DNA of 64,000 bases from Ischnura elegans (Eukaryota; Arthropoda; Insecta; Odonata; Coenagrionidae), in contig NC_060254.1 of NCBI RefSeq assembly GCF_921293095.1, positions 1,674,001 to 1,738,000 of the forward strand. Direction: 5' to 3'. Of this stretch, positions 34,050-46,155 are shown one piece after another. The notes beneath the pieces are model-generated. The model made no database searches, was not told where the DNA came from, and saw only the letters and a list, made by a program, of their open reading frames with translations. The translations under genes and the position numbers were made by a program. How positions within the stretch are numbered: position 1 is the stretch's first letter; the number at the start of each line of letters is the position of its first letter.

Positions 34050-35305
34050 TACTACAAAGCTCCTCAAAAATCTAGAAGGGTGGTTTAAAAAATCCCGCGC
34101 TGTGATTGGCATTTTTGCTATTGCAATAAGAGTTTCTGTTTGAGTTTGACTTTGAGAAAACAAGACCAGGAAGTTCTCTTGATAAACTACGCGTACAGTG
34201 GGTATAATGATGCATTTAAAAGCAATATTGCCATATGAAAATGGTGAACAAGAAAAAATTTGAAAATAAAGAATTCCCTTTAAATGTGTTGCAATCACGT
34301 TTCGTCTCAAGTGAGATGAATGCTAAGAAGTACTATATAATAATTTAATGTAATTAACATTGATCGTGGAGATAGTAAAATTAATTACTCTTTAAACTGC
34401 TTGCGAGCGTCCGAGCCATCTGTGATGGTTGCGCATGCGCGGCCGAACAGCTGTTCTAAACGGCAAAGAGCCCGTCTGACGCCAGTCACCTCATTCGGTC
34501 AGCTGCAGGGCTCTCCACGATTGCAGTTGTTTAGGAATGCCCTTCAGCCACTATCGAGGACATCATTCAACGACCGCATCCTTCTAACCCCATGCCATTG
34601 TGTAAGGTAAGGGGACTGACTGACTGCATACAGAAAACCACATTCCATTCCGTAGAAGTGCTGCCAATTTGAGCGCATCTGAATCAGTTTCCAAATATGT
34701 CCGCATTGGGGTGCTGATGATTGCACTCTTCAAAACCTTTATTCCCAATATTTCAAAACATAGCACTTCCAATCGCAAGGGATAGCATAGAAATATTATG
34801 CATTTTTTATATTCAATCGTCCCAAACATTAATTTCGGTTAACAGACCTAGTTATTGCTCGTTTCTCCAAAGTAAATCGTGGGTCGCTCGACTCATCAGC
34901 GACGACTTTCCCTTCTAAGTGCAACAACAAATTCATCGACAGGACTGAACAATCCTCCATTATTGTGATTATCGTAGTTTGGTAATTCATTTTGAATAAA
35001 TCTCTCATGTATAGCAAAACCAAAGCAGTGAGCTCACGAAAAACAGGGTCCGCCATTTTGAATCGAAACGGCCAAAAATACCATAAAGAAGTTATGAGAG
35101 TTGATGAGAAATAGCGATAACAAACCTTTCAATATTACTGTAAATCCTCTGCCATTATTTAATTACTGCAAAAGTTGTGCCATTAGTTTGCACTTGCCAC
35201 ATTTAGAAAAAAATTCAATGCGGGCAATTGTAGCAAATTTGCTCAACTTTGATGGCATGTGCTTTGTTATAACAGAAACCTGTGAAAAGCTTTTTCCGTC
35301 ACAGC
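34050..35305. other. No recognisable gene
   Basis: AT-rich sequence with short frames only (up to 87 codons, minus, 34047-34310). Confidence 0.45.
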
Positions 35306-35309
35306 ACGC

Positions 35310-35720
35310 GCTAACACTGTTCTCCAAAAAAGTTCAAAAAAATGCTTGGCTATAATTTAGGGTGTGTCTGGCTAATTTTGGGTCGCTGAATCCGAAAATA
35401 GTCTCCGTTTTTTTATATTACCCTCCATTTTTGTGAGCAACCCCTAAATTTGGGAAACCAACCCCGTATCTAAACATATCGCTTTTCAAGGAATTTTACT
35501 TATTTTATCTGCTTCTGATTAAAAAAACTGACGTTTTGAGGCTATCAGGGACATGAAAGAGACAGACTTGACGGGGGTTGAAAATATTTAGGGGGTGAAA
35601 ATCCATTTAAGAAGCTTAAAAAACATTGAAATAACAATTTTTCTTCGCTTTTTATTGCATACGATAATGTAGTTAATTGAAAAGTTTTAAAGGGATGAAT
35701 ACACTGTTCCCCACATTTCA
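35310..35720 (+). repeat. Dispersed repeat family R1, copy 2
   Basis: Inverted relative to copy 1 at 6885-7300 and collinear with it throughout. Strong blocks include TGGCTAATTTTGGGTCGCTG (35369 on), TCTGCTTCTGATTAAAAAAA, GGCTATCAGGG, GGGGGTGAAAAT and AAGGGATGAATACACTGTTC. No coding capacity and no obvious ends. Confidence 0.7.
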
Positions 35721-35724
35721 TTAC

Positions 35725-37590
35725 TCACACAGTAAACATCAATTCTCTACGCATACGAGTTTTTATTAACATATTCTTCGAATAAAAGGAGTATTCGTCG
35801 TTCGCTCGTGAAAAAAATTCTTTTTGAAAAAAAAAAAAACACATTTTTCCTTTGAATACATGTAATGCTTCACAAGGGGGCTGCTTGTGCTGTCATCTAG
35901 CGATCCATCGACGAAGCGACAAATACGGTGGACAGAGTATGCAGCTCTCTTTCTAATGAAGTCCGAACTTATGCCTAAAGAACGGAAGAACAGTGCTAAA
36001 TTTTAGGAAAAGCCGCTAATAAAGTTGATAACATTTTTCTTGAAAAACATTTGCCTTACTTTGCGAATATTCGCGAAGGTAAAATAATTTGTGAATAAGC
36101 TCTGATGAATGAGATGTTATATTTTAGTGAGATGGCATATGAAGACCGAGAAAAAAGATTGATTTCACTCTCACTAAAAGATTATTCGATTACTACAATA
36201 TTAAAGTTGATGCTAGGTTTCAGCAAATGATAAAATGATATTGCCATTCTTACATCAAACCTAATAACTATTGAGTTGTTAGCTTGCCTAAAGTTATATA
36301 ATACTAGTCAAACGTGTCGTAATCAACCAGCTTCCGTAACAAAGGAGAACCTTTCGTGAGAGGAAACAGAGAGCTTAGCAGAGTGAGGAGAAGGACCCTA
36401 AGACGGCGATCATATCACAATCGATTGTCATGATCTCATACTTGGAATATCCAAATCAAGATCCAATAATGTATGTCCCATGCAGTAAAAGCTGTACAAA
36501 ATACATCAGAGTGTAAAATCTGTTAAAATGAAGTAACCTAATGGTTTGGAAGCCAATTAAATATGTTCCACAAATAAAATATCTTCCTCTCTCAATCAGC
36601 GGTTGGTTCTCACAGACAGAGTTTATAATCTACTCCCCGGATGGCGCCACCAATGCAAGCGCAGTGGGCAGTGGAAGCCTTACGCCTTTTCTTCACTTTA
36701 AATTTAATACCGAAAATAAAATTCTAATACCCTTATAAATGTTTCACAGTGCATTTGAGGAAAATATTTTACAATTTATACCTGAAGAGCACACTCTAGT
36801 AATTGAAGCAAGCTAACAATCATATCCACATCTTGAGCCTAAACTATCAATGCAGTATCTTCAGACTTTTTCAAGAAAACACTGGTAGTAACTGAATGCT
36901 TTATTTTTAATCTGGAAAGACCATAGTAAAAGTTTTATAGTGTATCCAGTTAAAGATTAACGAGAATTTCTCTTCTCACTTAATTATCGAAGCAGATAGA
37001 ATCTCTCGTCAAACGCATTAAAAAGCGAAGCACAAACGGACACGAGCCAGTTCAATTTCTTTTCATCTTGTAACTACCCGCATTTATCGTAAAAACAGAT
37101 CTTTGCTCCAGCATGCCTTCAAGAGAGTGAAAAAGAAATCGAGCTAAAACGGAAGGAAAAATAGAGAGGAGACGACGGTGGCGCACTCAAACGCTCCATT
37201 GTGGAAGCACCTCTAAAGCAAATAAGTGTAGAGTGCGTGTGTACATATATAAAAAGGATTCGATCATCTCGTTCAAAGCAAAGCTTTGCCGTCCGTGGCA
37301 ATAAAAGCCAATGGGAAGGAGAGAGGGGTGCTTCTCGCCGAACGATGCTCAACTATTCCAGTGTTTGCGTGTGTAAAGCGAAATAAAAAAATGAAGGCGA
37401 GGCGGCGACGGATCCCATGGAAGTAGAGACCATGGAAACTACATGCAGGACACAGTTTAACGTGCTTTGTTCGCCATTCTTCAATGTCATTATTCCATCC
37501 ACTCACGCAACGCAACAAGCGGAAAAAATACATCCGTCTAAATTCAGAGAATGGGAAGCAAAGGTTTGGACCAAAGGCCAGAAAATAACA
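35725..37590. other. No recognisable gene
   Basis: AT-rich sequence with short frames only. Confidence 0.45.
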
Positions 37591-37594
37591 ACGC

Positions 37595-37710
37595 TGAAGT
37601 AGGAGATGGCAGAAATCAGAGGGTAAAAATGCGGCCTGACCGGGGATAGAAGCCAAAACGTTCACATTGCGCGTCGGATGCCCCACCAGTTGTGCAATCA
37701 GTTGTGTTTA
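37595..37710 (-). repeat. SINE family C fragment
   Basis: On the minus strand it contains GGTCAGGCCGCATTTTTACC and CTCTGATTTCTGCCATCTCC, matching the body of the SINE at 61545-61795 (CCGCATTTTTACCCTCTGAT, then CCATCTACC). An upstream block with TGGTGGGGCATCCGACGCG may be the eroded head. Confidence 0.6.
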
Positions 37711-37711
37711 A

Positions 37712-38445
37712 ATACGCCACTCGCATTGGGCGTGAGGTTCACGATGGAACAGAAAATCCCTTTCGCTTGGGCCCGCGAGAGTGATGACTAGAGGAGACCA
37801 CCAACAGGAGAATTGGACGAAGACACCAGAGTGAAAGCAAAGAGGGTTGAAAAGAGACACAGCATGCGCTTCGAGTCACAATGAGTCCAATTGAAATGAG
37901 GCAGTATGGCCCATGCACTCCTTCGTTTATTTACTAACGGCGTAAGCGCAAATGTACACCTGAATGAATTATATGTCTTAAATATCACCGCTTATTCCGT
38001 CAAATATGTTTCACATGCAATTCAAGGAAAATGTTGTTGAAAAATTTCAATGCGGATGTATGTAAACAAATAATTTTGAATGACGGAAGGATCCGCAAAT
38101 GAGACATAGGCACAAAAGGATATTTTTACGGGGGGACGAGGAAATAGGAAGTGATAGATGGCGTGTGCCAACGACAGTCACTCGTCCTGCATTCTCGACC
38201 GACAGCTCCCGCTGCGGCATCCCGAATTATTGGGATCTGCAAGGGGAAGATGGCACAGGACACCACTGCCACTGGTGAATTAAACTCTCCTCTTTGAAAT
38301 TGAATGAATTGCATATCTCGCTTATTTGAAGAAGTTAGGATTAGTCAATTGCGTTTTTGGAGGGTTTTGGAATGAAAATTGGACAAAGATCTGGTGCTTT
38401 CGAACTTACTGAACCCCCAACTTTCGCATCAATACTGAACATGGA
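37712..38445. other. No recognisable gene
   Basis: AT-rich to mixed-composition sequence with short frames only. Confidence 0.4.
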
Positions 38446-38454
38446 AACAAATAG

Positions 38455-38690
38455 ACAAGAAAATACTGCACCCACTCAGCGATTCCACCGTACGGTGAGG
38501 TTAGGGTAAAGGTAGGGTAAGGTGAGGGTGAGGGTAAATTGGTGAGGGTAGAGCTCACCCTGCACAGAGCATAGAGCAGGTCCTTCTCCCTCGGCCGTCT
38601 GAGGCACTTATTTAGTTTGAGAAGTCTCCTCCCGGGATTTGAATCCAAGACCCCTCGCTCATCACACTAGAGCTGCCCCCCATTCTACAC
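38455..38690 (-). repeat. tRNA-headed SINE, family D
   Basis: On the minus strand CAGCTCTAGTGTGATGAGCG resembles an A-box region and GGATTCAAATCCCGGGAGG a B-box region. A body with CCTCAGACGGCCGAGGGAG and a run of TTACCCTMACC-like repeats (38495-38545) follows. Single copy here, so the family assignment rests on the head alone. Confidence 0.55.
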
Positions 38691-38694
38691 TTTC

Positions 38695-40710
38695 AAATTC
38701 TATACTGTACAATGTTATCAAATACATTTCACTTAGCGTTAAACATTTCTTCTTCTCAAGTATTCAATTCAACGTAAATGAAATTTACAATCGAAATGCA
38801 CGGCATGGAAGCAAGCGCTGTTAGCCAATCAGACCCACACCACGTAATCTAGGTTTCTACCATTTGAATCTCAGTCACTCCCGTGCGCCGAAGCCTCCGC
38901 GTGCTCTTTAAGGTGAATGTGTTATCCGAGCTGCACGTGAGGACATTATCCCGCGGTCCAGTGCACTGGCTGTTCACACGGAAAAAACGGGCTTCTGATC
39001 AACAGGCAAATGTTGTTGCTACTGGAAGAATATTCCTGTTTATTCATTGTTGAAGGGAATGCGCTGAAGAGTTCGGAAGGAATCAATCAAGGGAAGGGAG
39101 AGCATTCAGCGAGAAAGAAGGGAGAAATATTGAAATTCTTAGCTGAAAGAAGACACCAAATACACGCTATTTCTACGAAATATTTAAAATAGTATCATGT
39201 AATTTTACCTCACAGGCTGACATAACGGTGAGGTTCATTTGTATCAGAAATCATTATTCCTTTAAATGATATGGCAGAGGGAAGGGAAAGATATGTCAAG
39301 CTGAATAAATATTAATCATACAGCCATTTCTTCTCAGGTTTAATTTATAAAAACGCTGGAGTTTTCGCCCGAATTTCATGAGCTGGTTTTTTCGTTAGAA
39401 TGACGGTGCATTATTAATTCGTTGAGGAAAGGAATGGCTCACATACAACAACGAACCACGTGATGTCAATGCAAGAAACCATGAAATGACGAAGAAACGG
39501 CGACTACGTCACTTCGTGACGTCACCAACTGCACTTCGAAAGGGTTAAGACAGTCGTTTTCTCAGCGCAAAAAGCTGAAAATGTACGCATTCATTCATTC
39601 ATAGGAAATCAATCCTAAGATTGGCACACAGCAGCGCTTCATGTCTCCCTCACGTTGAATATAAGCTTCATCTAGGAGGAAATGTGGTTTTCTGTTGCCT
39701 TCTGCTTCTGTTCTGTCGCTGTGCGATGACCAATTTTGTGAACTTCGCTCTCACCCGAAGAAGCAATGGCAGTTAATCTGGACCGTCTCCGCCAATGTCA
39801 ATGTCTCCAGCTGCAACTGAAACCGTTTCGTCTCTCCCAACAGTGGAATCGAGCAGATTGGAGAACATGACTCATGATTTTTTAAATAAATTTCAAAACA
39901 ATTTTCTGGAGGCCTCGGGTTTTAACCGGACATAAAGTGTGATACTACCCAGGCACCCATCACCCCTTATTCGCAGCAGCGTGTCATGACTGACTGATTC
40001 ACAGCCCGCACTACTGGAAGTTTGACGAGGAAACTTTCTGCATTCACTCCTTGGGCAGTGCACTCAGAAACTGACGCTGTTGAGAAACAAGTTTTCTAGT
40101 AGTTCCCATTAAAGTTTGCGACACAATCAAATTGAACGATTGTCGTGGTCCGTTAACGGGAATGTGCAAGAAGACTGCCACAAGAATAGCTTTGCATTCC
40201 GTTCACACCTGATTTTCGTTGAATTTTCAAATTACTTCCACTCAAATGCTAGCGTGAAACTTACTATCATTGAACGGGAAAAGGTATGCTGGAGCTTAAT
40301 TTTCACTAACTTATCTATACGCTTTATTATTTTCAGATTTTTATATTCTTATACCGAAACTCATAGATTTTTCATCCACCTCAACAACAGTAATCAACCA
40401 TAGCAACCAGGCGTAAACATGCATTCAAAGCACATACAATTGAGCTAAACTGCATTCTAATAAATTTGTTTTAACAGTAAAATGATTATTTTGTCATACT
40501 TTAGGCCGCAATGCCAGCTGAAATTCAACAGCTCTATTTGAATGGTGAGATACAAAATTGAGGGGATGGTTTTGCATTAATTCTCTTTAAAGTTCCTATT
40601 TTTCTGACTTTCCCAAAATTTGTGCGCAGCGCTTCGTAGCGCGTGCGATCAATGAGAGCGCCAAGAAGCGAATCCAAGTCGCTGCTTTCCCGTCAAATAA
40701 TGATGATGAT
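38695..40710. other. No recognisable gene
   Basis: AT-rich sequence with short frames (95 codons, plus, 40116-40403) and no recognisable motif. Confidence 0.45.
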
Positions 40711-40714
40711 AATG

Positions 40715-41376
40715 AGCAGTTGGAATCAGGGGCGGCGGCAAGGGAGTGGACTTCAGGGGCGGCGGTTGCATTGTGGAGCAAGGGGCGCCTTATTGTGTTA
40801 GTTCGCGTCCCCGCCACCGGAGGCGTGGCGTATCGATCGGGCCCTCAAGTCGACCTCCTCCACTCCAGCTGCAGCCCAACTCCACTTGACGCCGAGAGAG
40901 GCGCTGCCGTCGGGCCAAATAATAATAAAATCATACAGCCCCTCAAATCAACTGCAACCCATCAATTTATGCATACATATGCTCTCCAAACACCCCCTCC
41001 AATCCCTTTCAAACGCCAAAAATATATCCCTTATCTTTTCCCTAATCATCCACCCGCCCTCGCTTCGATTCACTTTACAGACCCTGCCTCCACATCCTGC
41101 CTAGCCCCTGCATATTTCACACCCTTCCTTCCCGGACTTAAGTTTTCACCACATCCCCGTTGTGTGGCCTTATCATCGTCCCCTTCCTCCGTTGCCCTCC
41201 ACATACCCCTTCCATCCACAAGGCAGCTGAGTCATTTCCTGGTTCCCGTTCAAAGCAGGCAATATTCTCTCAAGGAGCAGTGGCCTTGCCCCGATATCCG
41301 ACTTGCATTCATATGTTTGGCGCCCAGGGGAGAGGTGCCCAGGATTAAGAAATCAATTCTAGGCCGCGGCGGTTAG
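40715..41376. other. GC-rich block with a 218-codon open frame of doubtful meaning
   Basis: The plus-strand frame 40720-41376 is open for 218 codons, but its first third is Ala/Gly/Val-rich from CpG-rich DNA and the rest is Pro/Ser/His-rich low-complexity sequence. No domain, signal peptide or splice structure supports it. It could be a promoter or exon region. I do not call a protein. Confidence 0.25.
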
Positions 41377-41379
41377 GGG

Positions 41380-41825
41380 CGCTCACTCCACCCCATTGTC
41401 GATTTACACTTATCTTACCCGTTACCACCATAAACTTACGTAAATGGAGTCCTTAACACTTACAAGGGAAGGTATCCAAGTGATTCCAAATTCAGTGCAT
41501 ACACTTCGCACGGTAATGGAAAATGGAATTAAAAAACATAATTACTTTTGCTCGAGCGCCCAACGGGCCTTATGTTTCCGGATATTATTTATTGAAAGTT
41601 AAAACGCCTACTTATTTTCAGTGACACTTGGGTACCTTGCCTTATTAACCCTAATTCGCAATGCCTTCAAATAATCCGTTTGGATTAAGACGGATGTTAG
41701 AAACAACGAAATCTTCCTCATCCACTCGTTCTCTTAATAATGCTTTGAAATTATTTTTAAAATCCTGCACTCTTTCGGACACCATTTATAAACATCCCAT
41801 CGGTGGTTTATTCCGGGTTCACCAA
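41380..41825. other. No recognisable gene
   Basis: AT-rich sequence without recognisable features. Confidence 0.4.
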
Positions 41826-41829
41826 TGTT

Positions 41830-41955
41830 AATTGAGGGCGCAAAAGACCAGTTGGACACGCGTTTGCTCTCGATGCATACATCCCGGGTTCAAAGCCAGG
41901 ATAGAGCCTTTGGATATCATGCAAAAAAATCCTTTAAATGCGACTCATCCCTTGC
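41830..41955 (+). repeat. tRNA-like SINE fragment, family E
   Basis: GACCAGTTGGACACGCGTTT resembles an A-box region and ATCCCGGGTTCAAAGCCAGG a B-box region about 45 bases later. The body that follows is short and no second copy is seen here. Confidence 0.45.
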
Positions 41956-42073
41956 CTTTACCCGAGATGTGTCACATCCGCATACCCCAGGCTTATTTCG
42001 GGGAGAGTTCTATCATAATAAGAAAAAGGATAAAAGGTTTTCCTGGCGACGAGTTGCAAGAATTCTTTTCGGA

Positions 42074-42384
42074 TTCTCCACCGGGTGAAATTACCCATGG
42101 CCGAAGTTTCAATGCTCAATTCGCGCTTCGCCATCAGGACGGATGTTTGATGTTTCTAATCGCCTAAGCATGGAGGTCAGGTGCCACGTGATTGGTCGCC
42201 ACTGTGGAGTAACACTGCATTGGCTGCCACACCAATATGTTGCCAATCACGTGACACCTGACCTCCTTGCAAGGGTATCTACAAAGGCGATCAAAAACAT
42301 CAGTTCTGCATCCATCCATCCTGATGGCGAAGCAGGAGTCCAGCAGCAAAACGTTGGGAATAGGTAATTTCACCCGGTGGAGAA
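42074..42384. repeat. Large imperfect inverted repeat with hammerhead-like motifs in both arms
   Basis: Ends pair as TTCTCCACCGGGTGAAATTA (42074-42093) with its complement at about 42365-42384, the middle as CGCTTCGCCATCAGGA with TCCTGATGGCGAAGC, and inner parts as GGAGGTCAGGTGCCACGTGA with TCACGTGACACCTGACCTCC. Arms are about 125 bases with a loop of about 50. Read outward, each arm contains CTGATGG (42321-42327 plus; 42137-42131 minus) followed after about 20 bases by a (G/A)AAAC (42348-42352; 42110-42106), a degenerate hammerhead core. This suggests two inverted Penelope-type terminal repeats. As RNA it would be a long hairpin. Confidence 0.65.
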
Positions 42385-43590
42385 CCCCATAAGAGTTCCA
42401 GCAACTAACCACAATCTATTCAAATCAAGCGTCTCGTTCAATGACAATTTAATTGAGATAATAGAGAAAATTAATTTTTAATAAAATTAGGGTGGTTCTC
42501 ATATTATCTCAATGAAGGTTGCATCGTGCACAGCAGTTATGGACTACAGTCCTCATCTAATCAAATTCACATGGCAACAAATTGCAAGGTTACAAAAACG
42601 CCTTTTCTAAAATATAAAACAGCTATGCGCATCTCCGCCTCCTGAATTACAAAATGGCGCTCAAAAATCGCGCCAAACGTAGTTTCCTTCACATCTCGTG
42701 CACGATTGAAATTAACGACAGCGCGCATTTTATACACACACACATACATATATAAATGTTTCTGTCTCGGGCTGAAGTAGAAGTCACTACTTCGATAGCT
42801 TCAAGTTTTATTTTACCGTGAGAGTGTTTCTTTTTGTGTCTATGTTTAGTGATAGTGACTTGAGCTACGACAACAGAAAATGCGTGATGCTGGAATGATA
42901 TGCGACAACTGCTGGATAGACACCGCAAGAGGGGAATCAGGGGCAATGCTGTTATAAACCAAGGAACGACAGTCTGGATGATAGATTATAGCAAATATTT
43001 CGCTGTGCGCTTATATCCTAACGACGTCGTCGTATTAAACTTGTATCACATATCAACAGGATACATCTGCCATGAACGCACTATTAAGCGACATAGTCGT
43101 TATCTGCATTAGCGGAGTAGAAGCTTTGGGCCATCAGCTGTGGGTGGTACGATGTTTTGAATATCATTCTTAAATTTGGGAGACACAAATACAAGATGAA
43201 CACCTTTTTTGATATTTTTTCTTAATCTTACAAAGGGTCACCGGCAAAGTAAACGCTAATTCAATAAATGGTTTGGTTGTTGGAAATTGTTTCTCCCATG
43301 TAATTATTTCAGTCGTCTACCGCCAGAGGTCCTCCCATTCGCTCGCTTCCGAATGCTCGGCGACCTTTAAAGGGTTCCTTCCCACGCCGCGCTTCAAATC
43401 CATACGGACAGAGGGTGCGGCAGCGAACAGATTCCGCATTGGAAGGAGCGGCACTTGTCTCCTGGCTATCATCATCCATCGCAAATCCTAAGCGTAGACA
43501 CCTCGGTGCAATGGGCAGGTGGTTTAGTGAGAACACCAGCCATTTATGGAACGAAAATTGAAGTAAAACAAGGAGCGGATTTAAACAATT
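42385..43590. other. No recognisable gene
   Basis: AT-rich sequence. Short frames only; 43310-43500 is GC-richer without a motif. Confidence 0.4.
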
Positions 43591-44085
43591 TTAATATTGA
43601 ATTCCTAGTATATTTAAAGTCCTTTCTTGTTCGGAGGAAAAGCGAATTCCTACATCTAACCGATCAGGCAAATGTCAATCTTACTTTGGTTGGGGTGTCC
43701 GTGTCGCTCTTAAAGAATCTCAATTGCTAAAGCAATCTAATTCTAATCTCCGAGTGTGTAGCGACTCCCATCCTCAATCGCTTAGCATCTGTGTATCTCT
43801 CTTTGTTTTCTGGCAGCAGTTTTTGATGAAAATCCTAAGGATATTACTAAGGATAAAATAAAAAGTTATTATATGCATTACGAGTTCACGGATTGAGTCT
43901 TTCAGCGCCGGATTCCATATGCTTCCTGCATTTCCAACGTGAGGCTGGACAAGTGCGGCAGCACCTCTTTTTAATTTTTCATGCGAAGGCCTTTCCAAAT
44001 CACGCTTAACAAATCCGAACTTCTTCCCAGCTCATCCGCAAATATTTATAATGTGTGTTAGTTTGAAGTTGATGAGCATGGTAAG
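43590..44085 (-). pseudogene. CR1-family fragment
   Basis: The minus-strand frame 43774-43998 includes GNAGSIWNPALKDSIRELV, matching EYAASVWDPVQKDLIRELN of the intact CR1 ORF. DNA similarity runs from the C-terminal end (TTTAAAGTCCTTTCTTGTTC at 43606) through CATCCGCAAATATTTATAAT near 44035. About 50 bases of AT-rich sequence (43815-43870) interrupt it. 5' truncated. Confidence 0.8.
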
Positions 44086-44204
44086 GGAATGGGCAGCGAT
44101 AGTTATCCATATACTATAAAGACGACCACTCACTGACTCAACGGTGTTCGGCGAGATATTGTGGAACATAATGATACAATAGTAAATGAAGAGCAAACTT
44201 AGTG

Positions 44205-44735
44205 CATGTCCACAGTAAATTTTATTTGGTACGACGCGTTTCAGCGACCTTACTTCGCTATCATCAGGTACAAAATGCCATATTTTCGTCAAGAAGTCAC
44301 ATATATATATACAATCATGCAAATGGGAGGGGTATATTTATGAGTCGGCGGAAGTGGGAGAGGGTTTGGGGGGTAAAGGATGGGGGAAGGGGGTGGGGAG
44401 GTGGTTGGGATGCGTAAGGATTTGGGGTTCGGTTGAAGGTTTGAGAGGGGGGAGGGCTAACAACGGGGAATGACTCAGGAACTCAATGTCATTCAAAAGG
44501 TTTTCCTTGCGTTTTCTCCTCCTGGTAATTTCCCATTGCTCGAGTGCGTCGAGCCGACGTCCTTTTCCTTCGAAGGCCAGTATTTTAGGTTGGAAACTGC
44601 ATGAATGGTTCTCGTTGATAAGGTGAGTGGCTAGCTGGGATTTGGTGTCTTTCTTATCAAAACATCTTTTGTGCTCTGCTGTCCTTACTTTGAAATTCCG
44701 ACCAGTTTGTCCTACATTGTTGTACCGTTAATACT
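44205..44735 (-). mobile_element. Penelope-like element remnant (GIY-YIG part and terminal repeat)
   Basis: Minus-strand translation from about 44727 reads NNVGQTGRNFKVRTAEHKR, then ATHLINENHSCSFQPKIL and GRRLDALEQWEI, matching GQTGRDFNTRFNEHRK and GRKLDALEQLEI of the GIY-YIG domain at 25.5 kb. This is a second, divergent Penelope-like family. The coding part begins after the catalytic Tyr and lacks the RT, so it is a 5'-truncated remnant. A 3' non-coding part with G-rich sequence (44355-44460) and a hammerhead motif (44225-44276) follows. Confidence 0.75.
44225..44276 (-). ncRNA. Hammerhead ribozyme motif of a Penelope-like element
   Basis: On the minus strand: CTGATGA (44267-44261), stem II of five perfect pairs AGCGA/TCGCT (44259-44255 with 44247-44243), GAAA (44242-44239), then C-GC-G and the cleavage triplet GTC (44235-44233). 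Stem I is GTAC (44271-44268) pairing with GTAC (44232-44229), extended by TTT/AAA after one mismatch. All core residues of a type I hammerhead are present. The minimal stem III (A-U plus C-G around a 2-base loop) is the form described for Penelope-like elements, where activity may need a dimer. Self-cleavage is inferred. Confidence 0.7.
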
Positions 44736-44739
44736 CATA

Positions 44740-45320
44740 ATACAAAATGTTTGGGTTGAACGAGACGAGATACAACAAAAAGTCTTATGACGACTCCCAC
44801 TAAATTTGTCTGAAACTTCAGAAAAAAATAAAAAACACTAAATTTCCCATTATATATGCATCTATTCATTTAAAATTAAGTATAGGGATTAGTTCAAAAA
44901 ATGGCCACCAAGATATAATGGCAGCAGATCACATGCAAACAAAACATCATAGCAATATTTTTGTTTATGCATACAAAAGGAGCAAAATTGTAAAAGAAGA
45001 TAAAGCATTAAAAACGAAAAGATACGTAAAGGAATTAAAACGAAAATATGATGAAGATAAGGTAGCAAATTTACAAAGCAATTTTTGAAAATTCAATTTC
45101 TTAATGGCTTCTTTCCGTATGAAAAAAAATTTGTTTCATATCAAAGACGTTTATTCAAACGAAAAGAGGAGAAATATAAAAATATTTTTATAATATATAA
45201 TATTTTTTTATAAATTAAATTCTGCATATGAAATTTCGGTGTTATTAAAATCGAAAGTGTGATTGTCATTGATTCAATAATTAACAAGTGGACTTAATGC
45301 CATTTTTAAAAGATAATTCG
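44740..45320. other. No recognisable gene
   Basis: Very AT-rich sequence without recognisable features. Confidence 0.4.
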
Positions 45321-45326
45321 AGCTGC

Positions 45327-45755
45327 TTACTGTAGTTCCTGTCTTGTTGCCGATACACGATTGAAGTAGAAAGATTTCTAAACAAACCTTCTATAAAAGG
45401 TAGGTAAAAATGATTTTATTTTCATTTATTGTGATAGCTATAAAGTTTTATTTTTTACGTTATTTTTTCCATTAATATCCTTTTTAATGTGCAATCTTAT
45501 CTGTGAGCAGGTGCATCAAAGGCAGTGAATATGGAAGATAAGTGCAATTATAGATAGTTATTGTTGACTGTAGTTCCTGCCTTGTTACCGATACACGATT
45601 GCAGTCGAAAGATTTCTAAACAAAACTTCCATGAAAGATAGGCTGGTAAAAATGATTGTATTTTCATAGATTGTGATGGGGATAACGTATTATGTTTTTC
45701 CGTTATTGTTTTCCGTAAATACCACTGGTAATGTGAAATGTTATCTTGTCATTTT
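45327..45755 (+). repeat. Tandem direct duplication of about 190 bases
   Basis: The unit at about 45327-45515 (from CTGTAGTTCCTG, through CCGATACACGATTG and AAAGATTTCTAAACAAA) recurs in the same orientation at about 45568-45755 with small differences. The offset is about 241 bases. No coding capacity. It could be local duplication or two copies of a short element. Confidence 0.7.
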
Positions 45756-45759
45756 CTAC

Positions 45760-46150
45760 TCACCAGTGTAACTAAAAGTATTTCTTATTCAATTATTTGT
45801 CTTACGAAAATCACTTTTCGTTGAGTGACTAAGTTATTTAGCTGTAAATATTATCGAAATCTTGACATTTACAATGTCTAGTTCATCAAAGCTGTCATCT
45901 GCTACTCACCAAATGATTTTATTGCGCATTACATTGCATATTAAAGCTGTTTGGAGATGTTTGTGTATCCCGACTCCTTAAAACTTTAAGAGGTATTCCT
46001 GAAGTGGTATCATTCGTGATCATGATAAACAATGTTCCGATAAAATTCGCCATACTAGCCACAATCCATGCGAAGGATCTCCACTTTGCACATTTGCACT
46101 AGACATCGATATTAAGTTTTTAGGTAATTCTATTGTGTGTTTCATCCTCT
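45760..46150. other. No recognisable gene
   Basis: AT-rich spacer. Confidence 0.4.
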
Positions 46151-46155
46151 CATAA

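Noticed and set aside
40720..41376. 218-codon plus-strand open frame
   Set aside because: Ala/Gly then Pro/Ser-rich low-complexity product from CpG-rich and C-rich DNA; no motif or transcript structure.
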